DNA of 64,000 nt from Bdellovibrionia bacterium (GCA_030424715.1 JAUHWH010000001.1:124001-188000), one strand, 5' to 3'; shown: positions 25,610 to 34,157, counted from the first letter of the stretch. The notes: generated from the letters alone by a model not told the origin. Made by a program: numbers and translations.

Positions 25610-26452
25610 TTATAGATTGGAGTCGTCACCATTGGCAATCTCAAAGGCCGCAGCACTATCGAGGGTGTCGAGAGCACATAGAAAGAACATCGGCACATCT
25701 CCCTTGTTCTTCTCATCCCGCGCCACTTGACTGATCTTACGGAGAGCCGCCCGCTGAATTTTTGTGATTTCTTTATAAGCTTCTGGAGTTATAGACTCGG
25801 AGGCATTAACGAACATTGGATTGAGAGAAGAGCGCCCCTGGGTTTTATTGACTTTTATAAAGCCGGCGGTGGCCCGAAACTGCTCAACAAAGTTCTCAAA
25901 GGAACCCGTAAAGCTCTTGTACTGGGAGAAGTAGCGCCCTCCCTTTTTGTGAATGGCCCCAATATGAACCAAAGCATCGAGCTCCGAAACTCCATGCTCA
26001 CCGAAAAGACTTTTGATTTTCTCACGGCGGACACCTTTTGAGTTCAGACTCAGTTTAAAAATGAGATACTTCAGAGGGTCCTTGAGATGTTGATTGAGAG
26101 CGTGGGAATACTCACTCTCCTGTTCGTCGACCAAAGGTAGAGCGTCGCGAATCATCTCAGCGACAGGGCCGGGGTACAGATCAACAACTTCTTTAATGTT
26201 TTGTTTACGGCTAATCGTAGTGAGGAGATCGAGAACCGTGCTAATGTTCGGCAGGGTTTTTATTTGCTTTTTTGCAATTCTACGAATGGTCGGCTCACTA
26301 ACCTGACACCTTTTACTCAAACCATTCAAGGACATTCTCGGATTTGATTTGAGGTATTCGTTAACGATTTCGCTCAGTTGATCGAGAACTGTGAATTCCG
26401 AGGGCATCGGAATGGTACGAGAATCGGACTCTTTTACAGTCTCACTGTACAT
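25610..26452 (-). CDS. HTH transcriptional regulator, paralogue A of the secreted/HTH cassette
   Basis: A 280-residue protein. Residues about 16-75 form a Cro/C1-type helix-turn-helix domain: MSLNGLSKRCQVSEPTIRRI, with the recognition helix around EPTIRRIAKK. The remaining 200 residues are helical and resemble the regulator at 28095-28940 throughout, for example VVDLYPGPVAEMI and NPMFVNAS against LNPLFVNRS, ending with LCALDTLDSA. The layout recalls TIGR02147/DUF4423 proteins of Bdellovibrio and Fibrobacter; that match was not tested. ATG 26452 is preferred over 26464 because GAGGCG is spaced six bases upstream. It overlaps the end of the secreted-protein gene by 11 bases, so the two are translationally coupled. 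Confidence 0.8.
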   Translation of the reverse strand: MYSETVKESDSRTIPMPSEFTVLDQLSEIVNEYLKSNPRMSLNGLSKRCQVSEPTIRRIAKKQIKTLPNISTVLDLLTTISRKQNIKEVVDLYPGPVAEMIRDALPLVDEQESEYSHALNQHLKDPLKYLIFKLSLNSKGVRREKIKSLFGEHGVSELDALVHIGAIHKKGGRYFSQYKSFTGSFENFVEQFRATAGFIKVNKTQGRSSLNPMFVNASESITPEAYKEITKIQRAALRKISQVARDEKNKGDVPMFFLCALDTLDSAAAFEIANGDDSNL

Positions 26453-27236
26453 TCGGCGCCTCATTTAAACAGAAAAACTCATACCTTTCGGCATTTTGCG
26501 AATCTTTGCTCTTGCGAACAAGCAATTCAAAGGATTCCTGCTGCCAAGAACTCAAAGCCGCGAGTTTCAGAATACCGCCGTTACCACTCCACTCACCCGA
26601 GGCTTTCTGTACCAAATCGTCATAATCAAGTTTGTCACTACACAAGGGAGACTTGAGCTTGGGTTGCTCCCCAAAAGAAGAAAGCGTCTCGTATTTTTTT
26701 AAACTGGAGGGATTAAATTTACCAAAGGGGCTATTCACTATGGTGACGCCACTGTCCACAAGCCCCTTTATAATGGGCCACTCTTCGGGATTGACCTGTC
26801 GTATTCTGCGAACCTTCTCCGGCGGCAAAGCTGTCATCCCCTCACAGATAGGTAAAGGCACTTGTTTTGACATGATAAGATCATAGTTCTTGATCGGTCC
26901 GTCACTGACAAGTTCATAGACCATCAAGTCATAGGTGGTTTTCACGTTGTAAAAATGAGAGACGGCTTCTCCGCTGGGGAGCTCAACCTTCTCAATAAAA
27001 CGAATGGGGGTAATTTTAAGGGATTCTTCACAGTTCCACGACGGGCTTGCGATGTTACAATCGTCAATGCTGTTGAAATAAATGTACCGACCATCCTGAC
27101 ACAAATTCTCGGCAGACGCGTGAATATCTTGGGTTAACCAAAGGTGCTCAATCTGGACAATCTCATCTCCGGCGATGGATGCTCGAGCAACCAGGCTCGA
27201 AACCAATAACATCAAAAGAAGTGCTACAAAACGCAT
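26442..27236 (-). CDS. Secreted protein of cassette A
   Basis: A 264-residue protein with a signal peptide (MRFVALLLMLLVSSLVARA). The mature region has a pair of cysteines in LCQDGRYIYFNSIDDC, a VELPSGEAVSHFYNVKTTYD segment, and late motifs SPFGKFNPSS and ASGEWSGNGGILKLAA, then a C-terminal cysteine. It is a paralogue of the protein at 28970-29800, which has the same order of motifs. Function unknown. The start follows GGGGGGATC. Its stop overlaps the regulator gene start, so the pair are made together. Export to the periplasm or medium is inferred. Confidence 0.78.
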   Translation of the reverse strand: MRFVALLLMLLVSSLVARASIAGDEIVQIEHLWLTQDIHASAENLCQDGRYIYFNSIDDCNIASPSWNCEESLKITPIRFIEKVELPSGEAVSHFYNVKTTYDLMVYELVSDGPIKNYDLIMSKQVPLPICEGMTALPPEKVRRIRQVNPEEWPIIKGLVDSGVTIVNSPFGKFNPSSLKKYETLSSFGEQPKLKSPLCSDKLDYDDLVQKASGEWSGNGGILKLAALSSWQQESFELLVRKSKDSQNAERYEFFCLNEAPNVQ

Positions 27237-27368
27237 GATCCCCCCACAAGACGTGCTGTTTTAATAGCATAAAATGATCAAACAACAAATCGAATCAGGA
27301 AGATTTCCGCCAAGAGAGCCATGAGCTCTCTAACCGCATTTCTTTCGACTTGACAGGTCTTTCTAGCT

Positions 27369-27884
27369 TTAACAAGGAGGCAGCAGGAGGTATGTGAAGC
27401 CTTTAAAGCCGCTCAAGTGGTTCATGTCGCTCATCTCAGATCTTTTGAAAATTGCTACTTTGACCCGTGGGCCTTTGTTGAACTTCACTGTGGAGAAAGT
27501 TTTGCAGGGTCCATCGTCCCCAGCCGTTTCGCTGCAAATCTTCGCTGAGCCAACCATCTGGGTTTTAAGCTGAGAGTTGGAATACTCTTTACAGCCAACG
27601 ATCTCGTCGCCCTGGTAGACAGGAGACACGCACTTCTTTTGAACACCTGCATACAAAAAGTTACCGGCATGGCAGGCGTTAGGTTTGCCGGCAAAGCTAA
27701 AACGTCTGAGATAAAAGCCGTTCCCAAACGAGATATTGCCTCCATCATCAAACCGATACTTTTGAGGGTTGGCCAAAGCCTCTTTCACCAATTCTGGAGA
27801 GGCTTTCTTGTTACTACCAAAACCAAAGCCTGCCAGGGCCCACTGGGTCGTCAGAACCACTAGAATCATACAAAGTAACTTCAC
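27369..27884 (-). CDS. Small secreted cysteine-rich protein
   Basis: A 171-residue protein with a signal peptide (MKLLCMILVVLTTQWALAG) and six further cysteines in the mature region, enough for three disulphides. It has short Gly-rich stretches (GGNISFGNGFYLRRF). The last residues end in LLLPPC. No family is recognised. It lies between the two secreted/HTH cassettes on the same strand, 132 bases upstream of the cassette A secreted gene. It has no HTH partner of its own. AAGG and AGGGGAGG lie just upstream of the ATG. Confidence 0.7.
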   Translation of the reverse strand: MKLLCMILVVLTTQWALAGFGFGSNKKASPELVKEALANPQKYRFDDGGNISFGNGFYLRRFSFAGKPNACHAGNFLYAGVQKKCVSPVYQGDEIVGCKEYSNSQLKTQMVGSAKICSETAGDDGPCKTFSTVKFNKGPRVKVAIFKRSEMSDMNHLSGFKGFTYLLLPPC

Positions 27885-28094
27885 AGCCTTACCTCCCCTT
27901 GCCTCGATACAGATCTTGTTTTGTCAATTGAGACCGATCTGGTCAATCTGTTGGGAGAAAGATTAAAAAAAGTCTCGTCTTAGGATGATGAACAAGTATC
28001 CAGGTTCAAAATAAGGCAGCAAATAGACAGAACGGCTTCGTCATATCCTGAAAACGACGAAACTCTGATGACGCACCAAACGATACCACGCGAG

Positions 28095-28940
28095 CTATTC
28101 TTTTGTATTCAGCTCAGCGGCAGATGCTGAGTCAAGGGTGTCGACACCCAAAAGCAAGAACAAGGGGATAGAGCCCTCAGATTCTGCTGCCTCGAGCAAC
28201 CGATTGATCTTGATCAAAGCCTTACGCTGAATTTTCACGACCTTTTCAAAAGTGTCAGCGTTTACGGAGCTAGACCGATTAACGAACAACGGGTTGAGCC
28301 GATCTTTCAATGTAGCAGCATGAGGTTTTATATAGTCTGCAACTAGCTTAAAGTTTCTAACAAAATCGTCGTTCGATAGTTTAAATGTTCTTGCCTTCGT
28401 TCGGTAGACACCGTTTGATTTCACAACAAGTTCATTTTGTAGCATTTCTTCAAGCATCTGTAGACCATGCTGACCAAACATCTCTACCACTTTGCTCTGT
28501 CTAACGCCGGCACTATTAGCCGCCAGTTTGAAAATAAGGTACTTCACCGGATTTTTTAATTCGTAGTTAAGCTCAATAGAGTAGTCCTCATCAAACTCAA
28601 CTAAATAAGGCATTGCCTCTTTTAAATAAGTCGCGATTGGCCCAGGGTAGAGTTCAATAATTTTTTGAACACTTTTCTCCTGACATAGGAACGTGAGGAT
28701 GTCTAAAACAGTCGTCACTTGTGGGAGAGTCTTGATTTTGCGGGACAGGATTCGTCGTAATGTCGGTTCACTCACATTGCATTTACGACTAATGGCATTG
28801 ACACTCAAATGAGGGCGCTTCTTCATGTAGTCGTTTAACCCGCCAATGAGTTGATCAATAACCGTCATCGGTTCATAGTCTTCTTGTTTCAGATTTGAAC
28901 TAACATTAACGTCCAATTCACTTCTCCATCCCTCAAACAT
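28095..28940 (-). CDS. HTH transcriptional regulator, paralogue B of the secreted/HTH cassette
   Basis: This 281-residue regulator is a paralogue of the one at 25610-26452. Its HTH, HLSVNAISRKCNVSEPTLRR, and the later IIELYPGPIATYLKEAMP, LNPLFVNRSSS and LGVDTLDSAS segments align end to end with paralogue A. The C-terminal 200 residues are helical and could bind a peptide or protein ligand, which is inferred from the layout. The start is ATG at 28938-28940, which sits inside a 15-base palindrome; a TTG nine codons in is a possible alternative. The gene follows the secreted gene after 29 bases. Confidence 0.8.
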   Translation of the reverse strand: MFEGWRSELDVNVSSNLKQEDYEPMTVIDQLIGGLNDYMKKRPHLSVNAISRKCNVSEPTLRRILSRKIKTLPQVTTVLDILTFLCQEKSVQKIIELYPGPIATYLKEAMPYLVEFDEDYSIELNYELKNPVKYLIFKLAANSAGVRQSKVVEMFGQHGLQMLEEMLQNELVVKSNGVYRTKARTFKLSNDDFVRNFKLVADYIKPHAATLKDRLNPLFVNRSSSVNADTFEKVVKIQRKALIKINRLLEAAESEGSIPLFLLLGVDTLDSASAAELNTKE

Positions 28941-28945
28941 TGAGG
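28931..28945. promoter_or_regulatory. Palindrome over the start codon of HTH gene B
   Basis: CCTCAA ACA TTGAGG is a perfect 6-3-6 inverted repeat spanning the ATG of the regulator gene. It could act as an operator for autoregulation or as an RNA hairpin that hides the start. No copy of it was seen at the start of paralogue A. Short palindromes occur by chance, so this is a weak call. Confidence 0.3.
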
Positions 28946-28969
28946 AGTCACGAGCCCGTCGGCCATATT

Positions 28970-29800
28970 TTAAATCTCCATATCACAAATCGGAGAGTTT
29001 GATTCTTCAACAAAAAACTCCGGGTTGATTTGTCCAGAGAGGCTTTGCAAATAGTCGGTATTGATTAAGCTCCAACCGTTGCCGCTATTTTCTCCAGAGG
29101 CTTGGGTAACGATCCCATTACCGCTATTTTCACCAGAGGCTTTAAAAACAACGTCTCCACCACCTTGAATTTCACATTGCGGAGAGCGAACGGTCGCTCC
29201 ACGGAAACGCTCTGGCACATTTGAACTTGCCGCGACTTCCGGATCTATGAAATTAAAATCCGTCAGAAGTCCGGCCGGCTGATTAATCAAATGAATACCA
29301 TTACCCACCAATCGATTGAGAAATGGAATCTCTTCATTTCGGGCCGGTCGCTCAGAAATCTCATTCATTGCCAGTAAAACATCATCAGTGCCTAGATCTG
29401 AGCATAGCTCCACTTGCTTAAGGCGGCGGGTCGTATTCTTGATAATTTTGTCTGACTTGTTTGGATAAGCCGTTTCAATGATCTCTTCATACACGATATC
29501 CACGTTGTAAAAACGAACAACCTCTTGCCCATCAAAGTTTATTTTTTCTACTTGTTTGATAGAGCCCAGAATCAGACCCTGGCAACTGATGGGCCGCAAC
29601 TGGCTAAGAACCCCGATTCCAAAGTTATGATCTTCACAACTACTGAGATCTTTAAAAAAAAGAGTGCTCCCGTTGTGACACAATTGATGCCCAGCCACAC
29701 TCAGTTGCTTTCCGATAACCACATGTCCATAGGTCACAGTTGTCTGGGCAAATACCGACTTTGTAACCAGCAAAAAAAGCACAATGCTTATTAATTTCAT
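28970..29800 (-). CDS. Secreted protein of cassette B with repeated ASGENSGNG motif
   Basis: A 276-residue protein with signal peptide MKLISIVLFLLVTKSVFAQ. It matches the cassette A secreted protein in order of features: LCHNGSTLFFKDLSSC, VEKINFDGQEVVRFYNVDIV, GIHLINQPAG, RSPQC and the ASGE segment. Here the last motif is doubled, as KASGENSGNG and QASGENSGNG thirteen residues apart. Function unknown. The start at 29800 follows GGGGGGAAGTCC; a longer frame to 29848 would place 16 residues before the signal peptide. The regulator gene follows 29 bases downstream, and the inverted repeat at 29822-29849 lies just upstream. Confidence 0.78.
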   Translation of the reverse strand: MKLISIVLFLLVTKSVFAQTTVTYGHVVIGKQLSVAGHQLCHNGSTLFFKDLSSCEDHNFGIGVLSQLRPISCQGLILGSIKQVEKINFDGQEVVRFYNVDIVYEEIIETAYPNKSDKIIKNTTRRLKQVELCSDLGTDDVLLAMNEISERPARNEEIPFLNRLVGNGIHLINQPAGLLTDFNFIDPEVAASSNVPERFRGATVRSPQCEIQGGGDVVFKASGENSGNGIVTQASGENSGNGWSLINTDYLQSLSGQINPEFFVEESNSPICDMEI

Positions 29801-29821
29801 GGACTTCCCCCCAAACGACAA

Positions 29822-29849
29822 AATGGGTTTAGCATACGCTAAACCCATT
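29822..29849 (-). terminator. Strong 12-bp hairpin between two secreted-protein genes
   Basis: AATGGGTTTAGC, a four-base loop, then GCTAAACCCATT form a perfect 12-base-pair stem. On the minus strand it is followed by a short T run (ATTTTG). It lies 46 bases after the stop of the gene at 29896-30345 and 20 bases before the start at 29800. It probably terminates the first transcript, or attenuates the second. Confidence 0.6.
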
Positions 29850-29895
29850 CGCTATTTCCCCACCTAAGTGTGAAAATAATATAAAAGTACGGTGA

Positions 29896-30345
29896 TTAGA
29901 AATTACAAGGAGCTACAGGCATAGTCTCAGTTGCAAGAAGTTCACCTTCGCTAGCGTCAAGAGTGGCCGCCGCTTTAAAAGAATCCCAAGTTGTCGCTGA
30001 GAAAGAAGGCACTCCATTTCTTTCGAAAAATACTGGAATGCTGTCGCCTTGACCGTTGTCAGCATAAGCTACCGCGCTTTTCCAAGGAAAAGAAGAACCA
30101 GCTTTTACTACTTTTTGACCAACTACAATTTTGTCGCCTTGACCATTTTCACGGTACATTGCACGAGCTTTAACTTTGGTAGTGATAAGATTTGCTCCGT
30201 CATAACAAACTTCGCCAGCGCCATAAGAAATCCCGTTGAGCATGATGCTAGAGTAGCTAGTCCAAGTTCCGTCACCGTTGCTAGAAACACGTGCGAAAGC
30301 GTTAGTTGTCCCCAAAACCAATAATACTGCTAATAATGTTTTCAT
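29896..30345 (-). CDS. Small secreted hypothetical protein
   Basis: A 149-residue protein with signal peptide MKTLLAVLLVLGTTNAFA. The mature part has two similar stretches, RENGQGDKIVVGQK and DNGQGDSIPVFFE, suggesting an internal repeat of a small beta unit. Two cysteines lie in the mature region, one near the C-terminus (APCNF). The gene is monocistronic: AAGGAGATAAAAAG precedes the ATG and a strong hairpin follows. Good ribosome site and isolation suggest that it may be well expressed. No family recognised. Confidence 0.72.
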   Translation of the reverse strand: MKTLLAVLLVLGTTNAFARVSSNGDGTWTSYSSIMLNGISYGAGEVCYDGANLITTKVKARAMYRENGQGDKIVVGQKVVKAGSSFPWKSAVAYADNGQGDSIPVFFERNGVPSFSATTWDSFKAAATLDASEGELLATETMPVAPCNF

Positions 30346-30742
30346 CTTTTTATCTCCTTAAAAAGTGTTGTTCGTTTGTTGTGGCTCGATTTTTAGGCGC
30401 TTTACCGGCTCGGCGCAAACGCTATTGCCTCGAAATTCAAATGATCCAATCACCACCTATGTAATAGTGCATCCGCGATTGAAAAAAGCCCCGACATGTT
30501 CGTCACCTCCCCAAAATGAGGATCCCGTGTAAGTCACATTGCAAAATATCGAGGGAGGAGAAACAAAAGGCACGTCCACGACCTAATAGAACTCTTGCCT
30601 TCTTCTGATGACTATTCTCACCCCATTCCCATTCGTTCTCTCGCCAAGGGTGATTTCGAGCAAACGGCGGAGTGCAGCAAGGCTCTTAAGCAGCTGAATC
30701 CATAAACTTTTTCTTCGCTCTCTACAAAAAGCCCCGCTTCGC
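30346..30742. other. Intergenic stretch without a convincing gene
   Basis: About 400 bases upstream of the secreted gene at 30345 and of the small membrane gene at 30814. It must hold the promoter of the former. Candidate reading frames here lack ribosome sites and coding character. No tRNA or clear structured RNA was seen. Confidence 0.5.
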
Positions 30743-30771
30743 TTGCATAGCACTATACCTCGATATATAAC
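30743..30771 (+). promoter_or_regulatory. Sigma-70-like promoter for the small membrane protein
   Basis: TTGCAT and TATAAC are separated by exactly 17 bases, 43 bases before the ATG at 30814. The -10 box matches the consensus at five of six positions; the -35 matches three. Confidence 0.4.
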
Positions 30772-30813
30772 AATGCATAACAAGTTAACCAACCCCATCC
30801 TTAAGGAGTATCC

Positions 30814-30975
30814 ATGTTTTTCCCGATTCACATCATCCTACTGAGTATCAGCATCCTGTTTCTGGTAGCGCAAAATTTTATTTGGAACACCAGCATCTTG
30901 GCGGTTGGCATCTTAGCTTCTGTAATGGCGCTTTTTTCTGTGTTCATTGATCCGACACTCCTGCTGTTGCCCTAA
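30814..30975 (+). CDS. Small two-helix membrane protein, 53 residues
   Basis: A 53-codon reading frame begins at ATG 30814 behind TAAGGAG and ends TAA at 30975. The product is almost entirely hydrophobic: IHIILLSISILFLVAQNF, then TSILAVGILASVMALFSVF, joined by WNT. Two transmembrane helices are likely, making a small inner-membrane hairpin protein. A fair promoter lies 43 bases upstream, and an inverted repeat (CCCAAG with CTTGGG) begins right after the stop at 30976-30998. Ribosome site, promoter spacing and hydrophobic pattern support a real gene. Function unknown. Confidence 0.6.
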   Translation: MFFPIHIILLSISILFLVAQNFIWNTSILAVGILASVMALFSVFIDPTLLLLP

Positions 30976-31140
30976 CCCAAGAGCAATCAACACTTGGGCT
31001 ACTAGAAAATTCAGCATCCCAGGGAAAAGCCGCACCCCGATTTTTTAAGGGGCAATGATTGAGATCACACCACCCCACTCAATGAGGATAGGAACCTTAT
31101 CAACATTAGATTAAAAGGGAATCAAATCTATTAATCAGAA

Positions 31141-32484
31141 TTAAAAAAAGGAGGCCTGGAAGTTTTGAGTGTTCGATCGACACATCGCCATGAACCCCCG
31201 ATATTCGGGAAAGGTGTCTTCAAAAGAAGTGTTACGACGACGGTCATACTCGGTGATAAAGCGATCAAAGTCTCGCCTCAGTAGAAAGAGTTTGGCAACA
31301 TTGGTCGCCTTGTTACCAACCAATGGAATCAGGCGACGCACCTTTTGCTCTTCGGCGTCACTAAAGTGCTCAGACTGGGCCATAAATTCAGCTGCCTCGA
31401 TAGCGTACTTTTTAAAGTCTGGAGTCAAAGCCTCTATACTTAAATACTGGGGGTTACGAAGGTAAGGCGTATCGACATTGATGTAATGCTGAGGGAATTC
31501 AATCTTCAACTTTTCAATCTCCTCAAGCAGCTCAGGCAAACCACTAAGACTCAGCAAATTAACCGTTGTCATAAAACCGATCACCAAGGGGGGCTTCACC
31601 AGCTCTAAGATAACACGGAGATTCTCCATAAAGACCTCATAATCAAGACCGTATCGAATGTACTCGGCCTGGGCACCGCAGTTATCGATGCTGGTAAAAA
31701 GGATGACAGAGGCTGTGGAATCCTGCAAACGGTTCAATTTATCAATGAACAGAGACCGCTGCGATTCGCTCAATCCAAGGTTGGTATTGATTCCAAAACG
31801 CAACTTGGGCTTTGGATTGGTAATCAAATCATCCATCAGCTTGTAAGTCTCTTTAGATAAAAGCGGCTCACCACCAGTCACACGAATAAATTCTAGACTG
31901 TCACTCAACTCGGGCCACCAGTCCCAAAAAGCCTTGATGTATTGATCCTTCAACGGCTTCGCGAGAGGCTTATTATACTTTTGGACAAAGTATCGACTGA
32001 CGGTGGGATAATCGCCATGCTCGGCAATCTCTTTTTCCCAGGCCGTTGAATAAAAAGGGCTGCAGTACATGCACTTGAACTGGCACTTATGATCAAACGA
32101 AATCTCCAACATCGAAGGTGCTGTGTTGGGCCCCTCTTGCTCCTTTAAAACTTCGGGTAGATAGTCCATACAAATGGGCTCAGCACTTTTGTGGACACGA
32201 TCACTGTACTCGCCCACATCCTCCACTCGCCAGCAGTACGAGCACTCCGCAGGCCTCTTGCCATTGAGCATTTGCTTTCGAGCCTTCAATTTTTCGGGAG
32301 TGTTATGTAAAGAACTGGGTCTTGTCGGGTCCAATTCCGCCCGATGACTTTTCACATGATGACAGCTTTGGGTATTGCCGTTGTGCAGATGCAGCGTCGC
32401 CGTCTTCCACTTTGCCAAACAAAAACTGCCAGACACCTCGGCGAGCTTTTTCTTGGTTTTTGCCAGTTTATCAAGATTTTCCAT
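31141..32484 (-). CDS. Radical SAM protein with cysteine-rich N-terminal module
   Basis: A 447-residue protein in the same broad family as the 6.4-9.0 kb pair. The N-terminal module has SFCLAKWKTATLHLH, TQSCHHV and ECSYCWRVEDVGEYSDRVHK; the core has CQFKCMYC and VTGGEPLLSK. The later region has LLSLSGLPELLEEIEKLK. CHH replaces the CC pair of the other two, so any auxiliary cluster may differ. The gene after it on the minus strand is absent; it is the last of a two-gene run with its paralogue at 32578 (96-base gap). GAGGAACGCAC precedes its ATG. Substrate unknown. Confidence 0.83.
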   Translation of the reverse strand: MENLDKLAKTKKKLAEVSGSFCLAKWKTATLHLHNGNTQSCHHVKSHRAELDPTRPSSLHNTPEKLKARKQMLNGKRPAECSYCWRVEDVGEYSDRVHKSAEPICMDYLPEVLKEQEGPNTAPSMLEISFDHKCQFKCMYCSPFYSTAWEKEIAEHGDYPTVSRYFVQKYNKPLAKPLKDQYIKAFWDWWPELSDSLEFIRVTGGEPLLSKETYKLMDDLITNPKPKLRFGINTNLGLSESQRSLFIDKLNRLQDSTASVILFTSIDNCGAQAEYIRYGLDYEVFMENLRVILELVKPPLVIGFMTTVNLLSLSGLPELLEEIEKLKIEFPQHYINVDTPYLRNPQYLSIEALTPDFKKYAIEAAEFMAQSEHFSDAEEQKVRRLIPLVGNKATNVAKLFLLRRDFDRFITEYDRRRNTSFEDTFPEYRGFMAMCRSNTQNFQASFF

Positions 32485-32577
32485 GTGCGTTCCTCGGCGG
32501 CAATATAGCGAATTGTCTAAGGAGTTCCAACTGGGTTTTGCCTTTTTTCACGGCTCTTGGCCTCGAACACAAGAGGA

Positions 32578-33981
32578 CTAGATTTCTGCGTGGGTCTTCG
32601 AGCGCGGAACCACGGGCTTTCGAGGAAAGCTGACCTCTATACCCTCGTACCAATCCGCCAAAGAGCCCTCAAAGGTTCTGGCAAAGGACTTGCCCCGCCT
32701 CTTATCATATTGCTCGAAGAACACTTTAAAGTCAGCCTCCTGCTCGACGCGATCTTCAGCCAAAGGATGAGATTTCGAGCCGTGCATAAGGTAGCCAATC
32801 AGCCTCTCGATACTAGAAACCTCCATCTCTCCCAGTCCTCGATCTTTATTATGGGTCAGCCAGTCGTTCAAAGAATCGGCATGACCTTTTCTAAGATCTG
32901 CCGGGAGTGTTAACACAGACATAAATGAGGGAAAACGCAGAATATTTAAGCTGCAGACACCGACATACTTGCCCAGGTCGTTGCGCCACCTGAGAACTTC
33001 CTCAAAAAGATCCGTCAGACGTTCCAAACAAAGCAAGTTGATGGTCATCATGATATGAAGCTGATCAACTTTCCCCTGAGTGAGAAGGTTTTTACAGTTC
33101 TGTACCCAGGCTTTGTAGTTCAAACCATCTCGTATGTATTCGGCATGTGCCCCCGTACTCTCATTGGATGTGTAGACTTCAAAACTCTCCAAGCTGTGAC
33201 TCTGATCAATCAGCTTCTTAATCAATTTATTGGGCGCCCCTAAGTTGGAATTGATGGCAAAACGGATGTGACGGTTTCGTGGTTTCTTTAGTTCATCGAA
33301 GAGCCTCCACACGTCTCGCGACATGAGAGGTTCACCACCCGTGATACGAAGCTCAGTGAGATCTTGAGAAAGACTCGGCCACCAACGCCAGAAGGCGTGG
33401 ATAAAAGGATTCTGCTCCTCATGCTCGTACTGTCCGGTTTTCCCTTCTTTCGCGTAAGTCAGAGCATCATGAGTTCCCAGGTTGCGGTACTCGCCATGCT
33501 CGTTGATGTCCTTGAGCCAAGTCGTGGAAAAATCGACGTTGCAATAAGCACAAGCGAAATTACAGGTCCGAGAAAACGAAAGTTCTAAGGTTCTTGGATT
33601 GACGTGTTTTTTCGGTGAAGCACTGGCAATCTCTTGAATCTCTTTGTCTGGGTAAATCACAGATTTATGAACACGATCAGAAATGATTTCAGGCCCCATG
33701 TCCTCCATGCTCCAACAGTAATTGCATCCCGAGGGGCGTTCACCGGCGAGCATCTGCCTGCGCTGCTCCTTTTTCTGACGGGTGTTGTGGAGAGCCGACG
33801 GATTCATGAGAATACGAAAGCGATTGATCGGGTGAGCCACCGGATGATGGCAACTCATGGTCGTCCCCTGATTCAAAAAAATCGTGGCGTTTTTCCATTT
33901 TGCGGCACAAAAAGAGCTCGAAACGGGGTCCAAAACCCGCTTTTTGTACTCTTGGTAAGTTTCACCCTCTTTTTTGAACAT
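32578..33981 (-). CDS. Radical SAM protein, paralogue of the 31.1 kb gene
   Basis: A 467-residue protein closely paralogous to its downstream neighbour: SSFCAAKWKNATIFLN, SCHHPVAHP, GCNYCWSMEDMG, ISDRVHKS, core cluster CNFACAYC, ITGGEPLMSR, and the shared ending with KSFARTFEGSLADW. The two probably arose by tandem duplication. The start is uncertain: ATG 33981, or GTG 34002 seven codons earlier; neither has a strong ribosome site. The 371 bases upstream hold two structured repeats and then a tRNA gene. Enzyme class is firm, reaction unknown. Confidence 0.82.
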   Translation of the reverse strand: MFKKEGETYQEYKKRVLDPVSSSFCAAKWKNATIFLNQGTTMSCHHPVAHPINRFRILMNPSALHNTRQKKEQRRQMLAGERPSGCNYCWSMEDMGPEIISDRVHKSVIYPDKEIQEIASASPKKHVNPRTLELSFSRTCNFACAYCNVDFSTTWLKDINEHGEYRNLGTHDALTYAKEGKTGQYEHEEQNPFIHAFWRWWPSLSQDLTELRITGGEPLMSRDVWRLFDELKKPRNRHIRFAINSNLGAPNKLIKKLIDQSHSLESFEVYTSNESTGAHAEYIRDGLNYKAWVQNCKNLLTQGKVDQLHIMMTINLLCLERLTDLFEEVLRWRNDLGKYVGVCSLNILRFPSFMSVLTLPADLRKGHADSLNDWLTHNKDRGLGEMEVSSIERLIGYLMHGSKSHPLAEDRVEQEADFKVFFEQYDKRRGKSFARTFEGSLADWYEGIEVSFPRKPVVPRSKTHAEI

Positions 33982-34105
33982 GGCCCTGGGTAACACTGAC
34001 ACCCAAAAAAATCACGGGTAAAGGGGCCTCTTTGTCCAAAAACTGGGGAATCAATCCGGTATACTGTCTACTGTGAACGGTTAACTGTATTCGGTATTGT
34101 TAAAT

Positions 34106-34157
34106 GGTGTCCCTGAGAAGGCTCTCCCCAAGGGGGTCGACTCATGGAGGGCGCACC
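34106..34157. repeat. Structured repeat, copy 1, tRNA-3'-end-like
   Basis: A 52-base element beginning GGTGTCCCTGAGAAGG and ending GGGGGTCGAC, nine bases, then GGGCGCACC. Its ends GGTG and CACC pair. A GCGTTT/AAACGC hairpin (34161-34177) follows directly. It matches copy 2 at 34242 with about three quarters of bases the same by eye. Confidence 0.6.

Noticed and set aside
27313-27331. AGAGAGC/GCTCTCT hairpin after the gene at 27369
   Set aside because: Seven base pairs and no T run on either strand; too weak to call a terminator.
30583-30831. Minus-strand frame of 82 codons
   Set aside because: No ribosome site, basic and unpatterned product, and overlaps the start of the better plus-strand small membrane gene.
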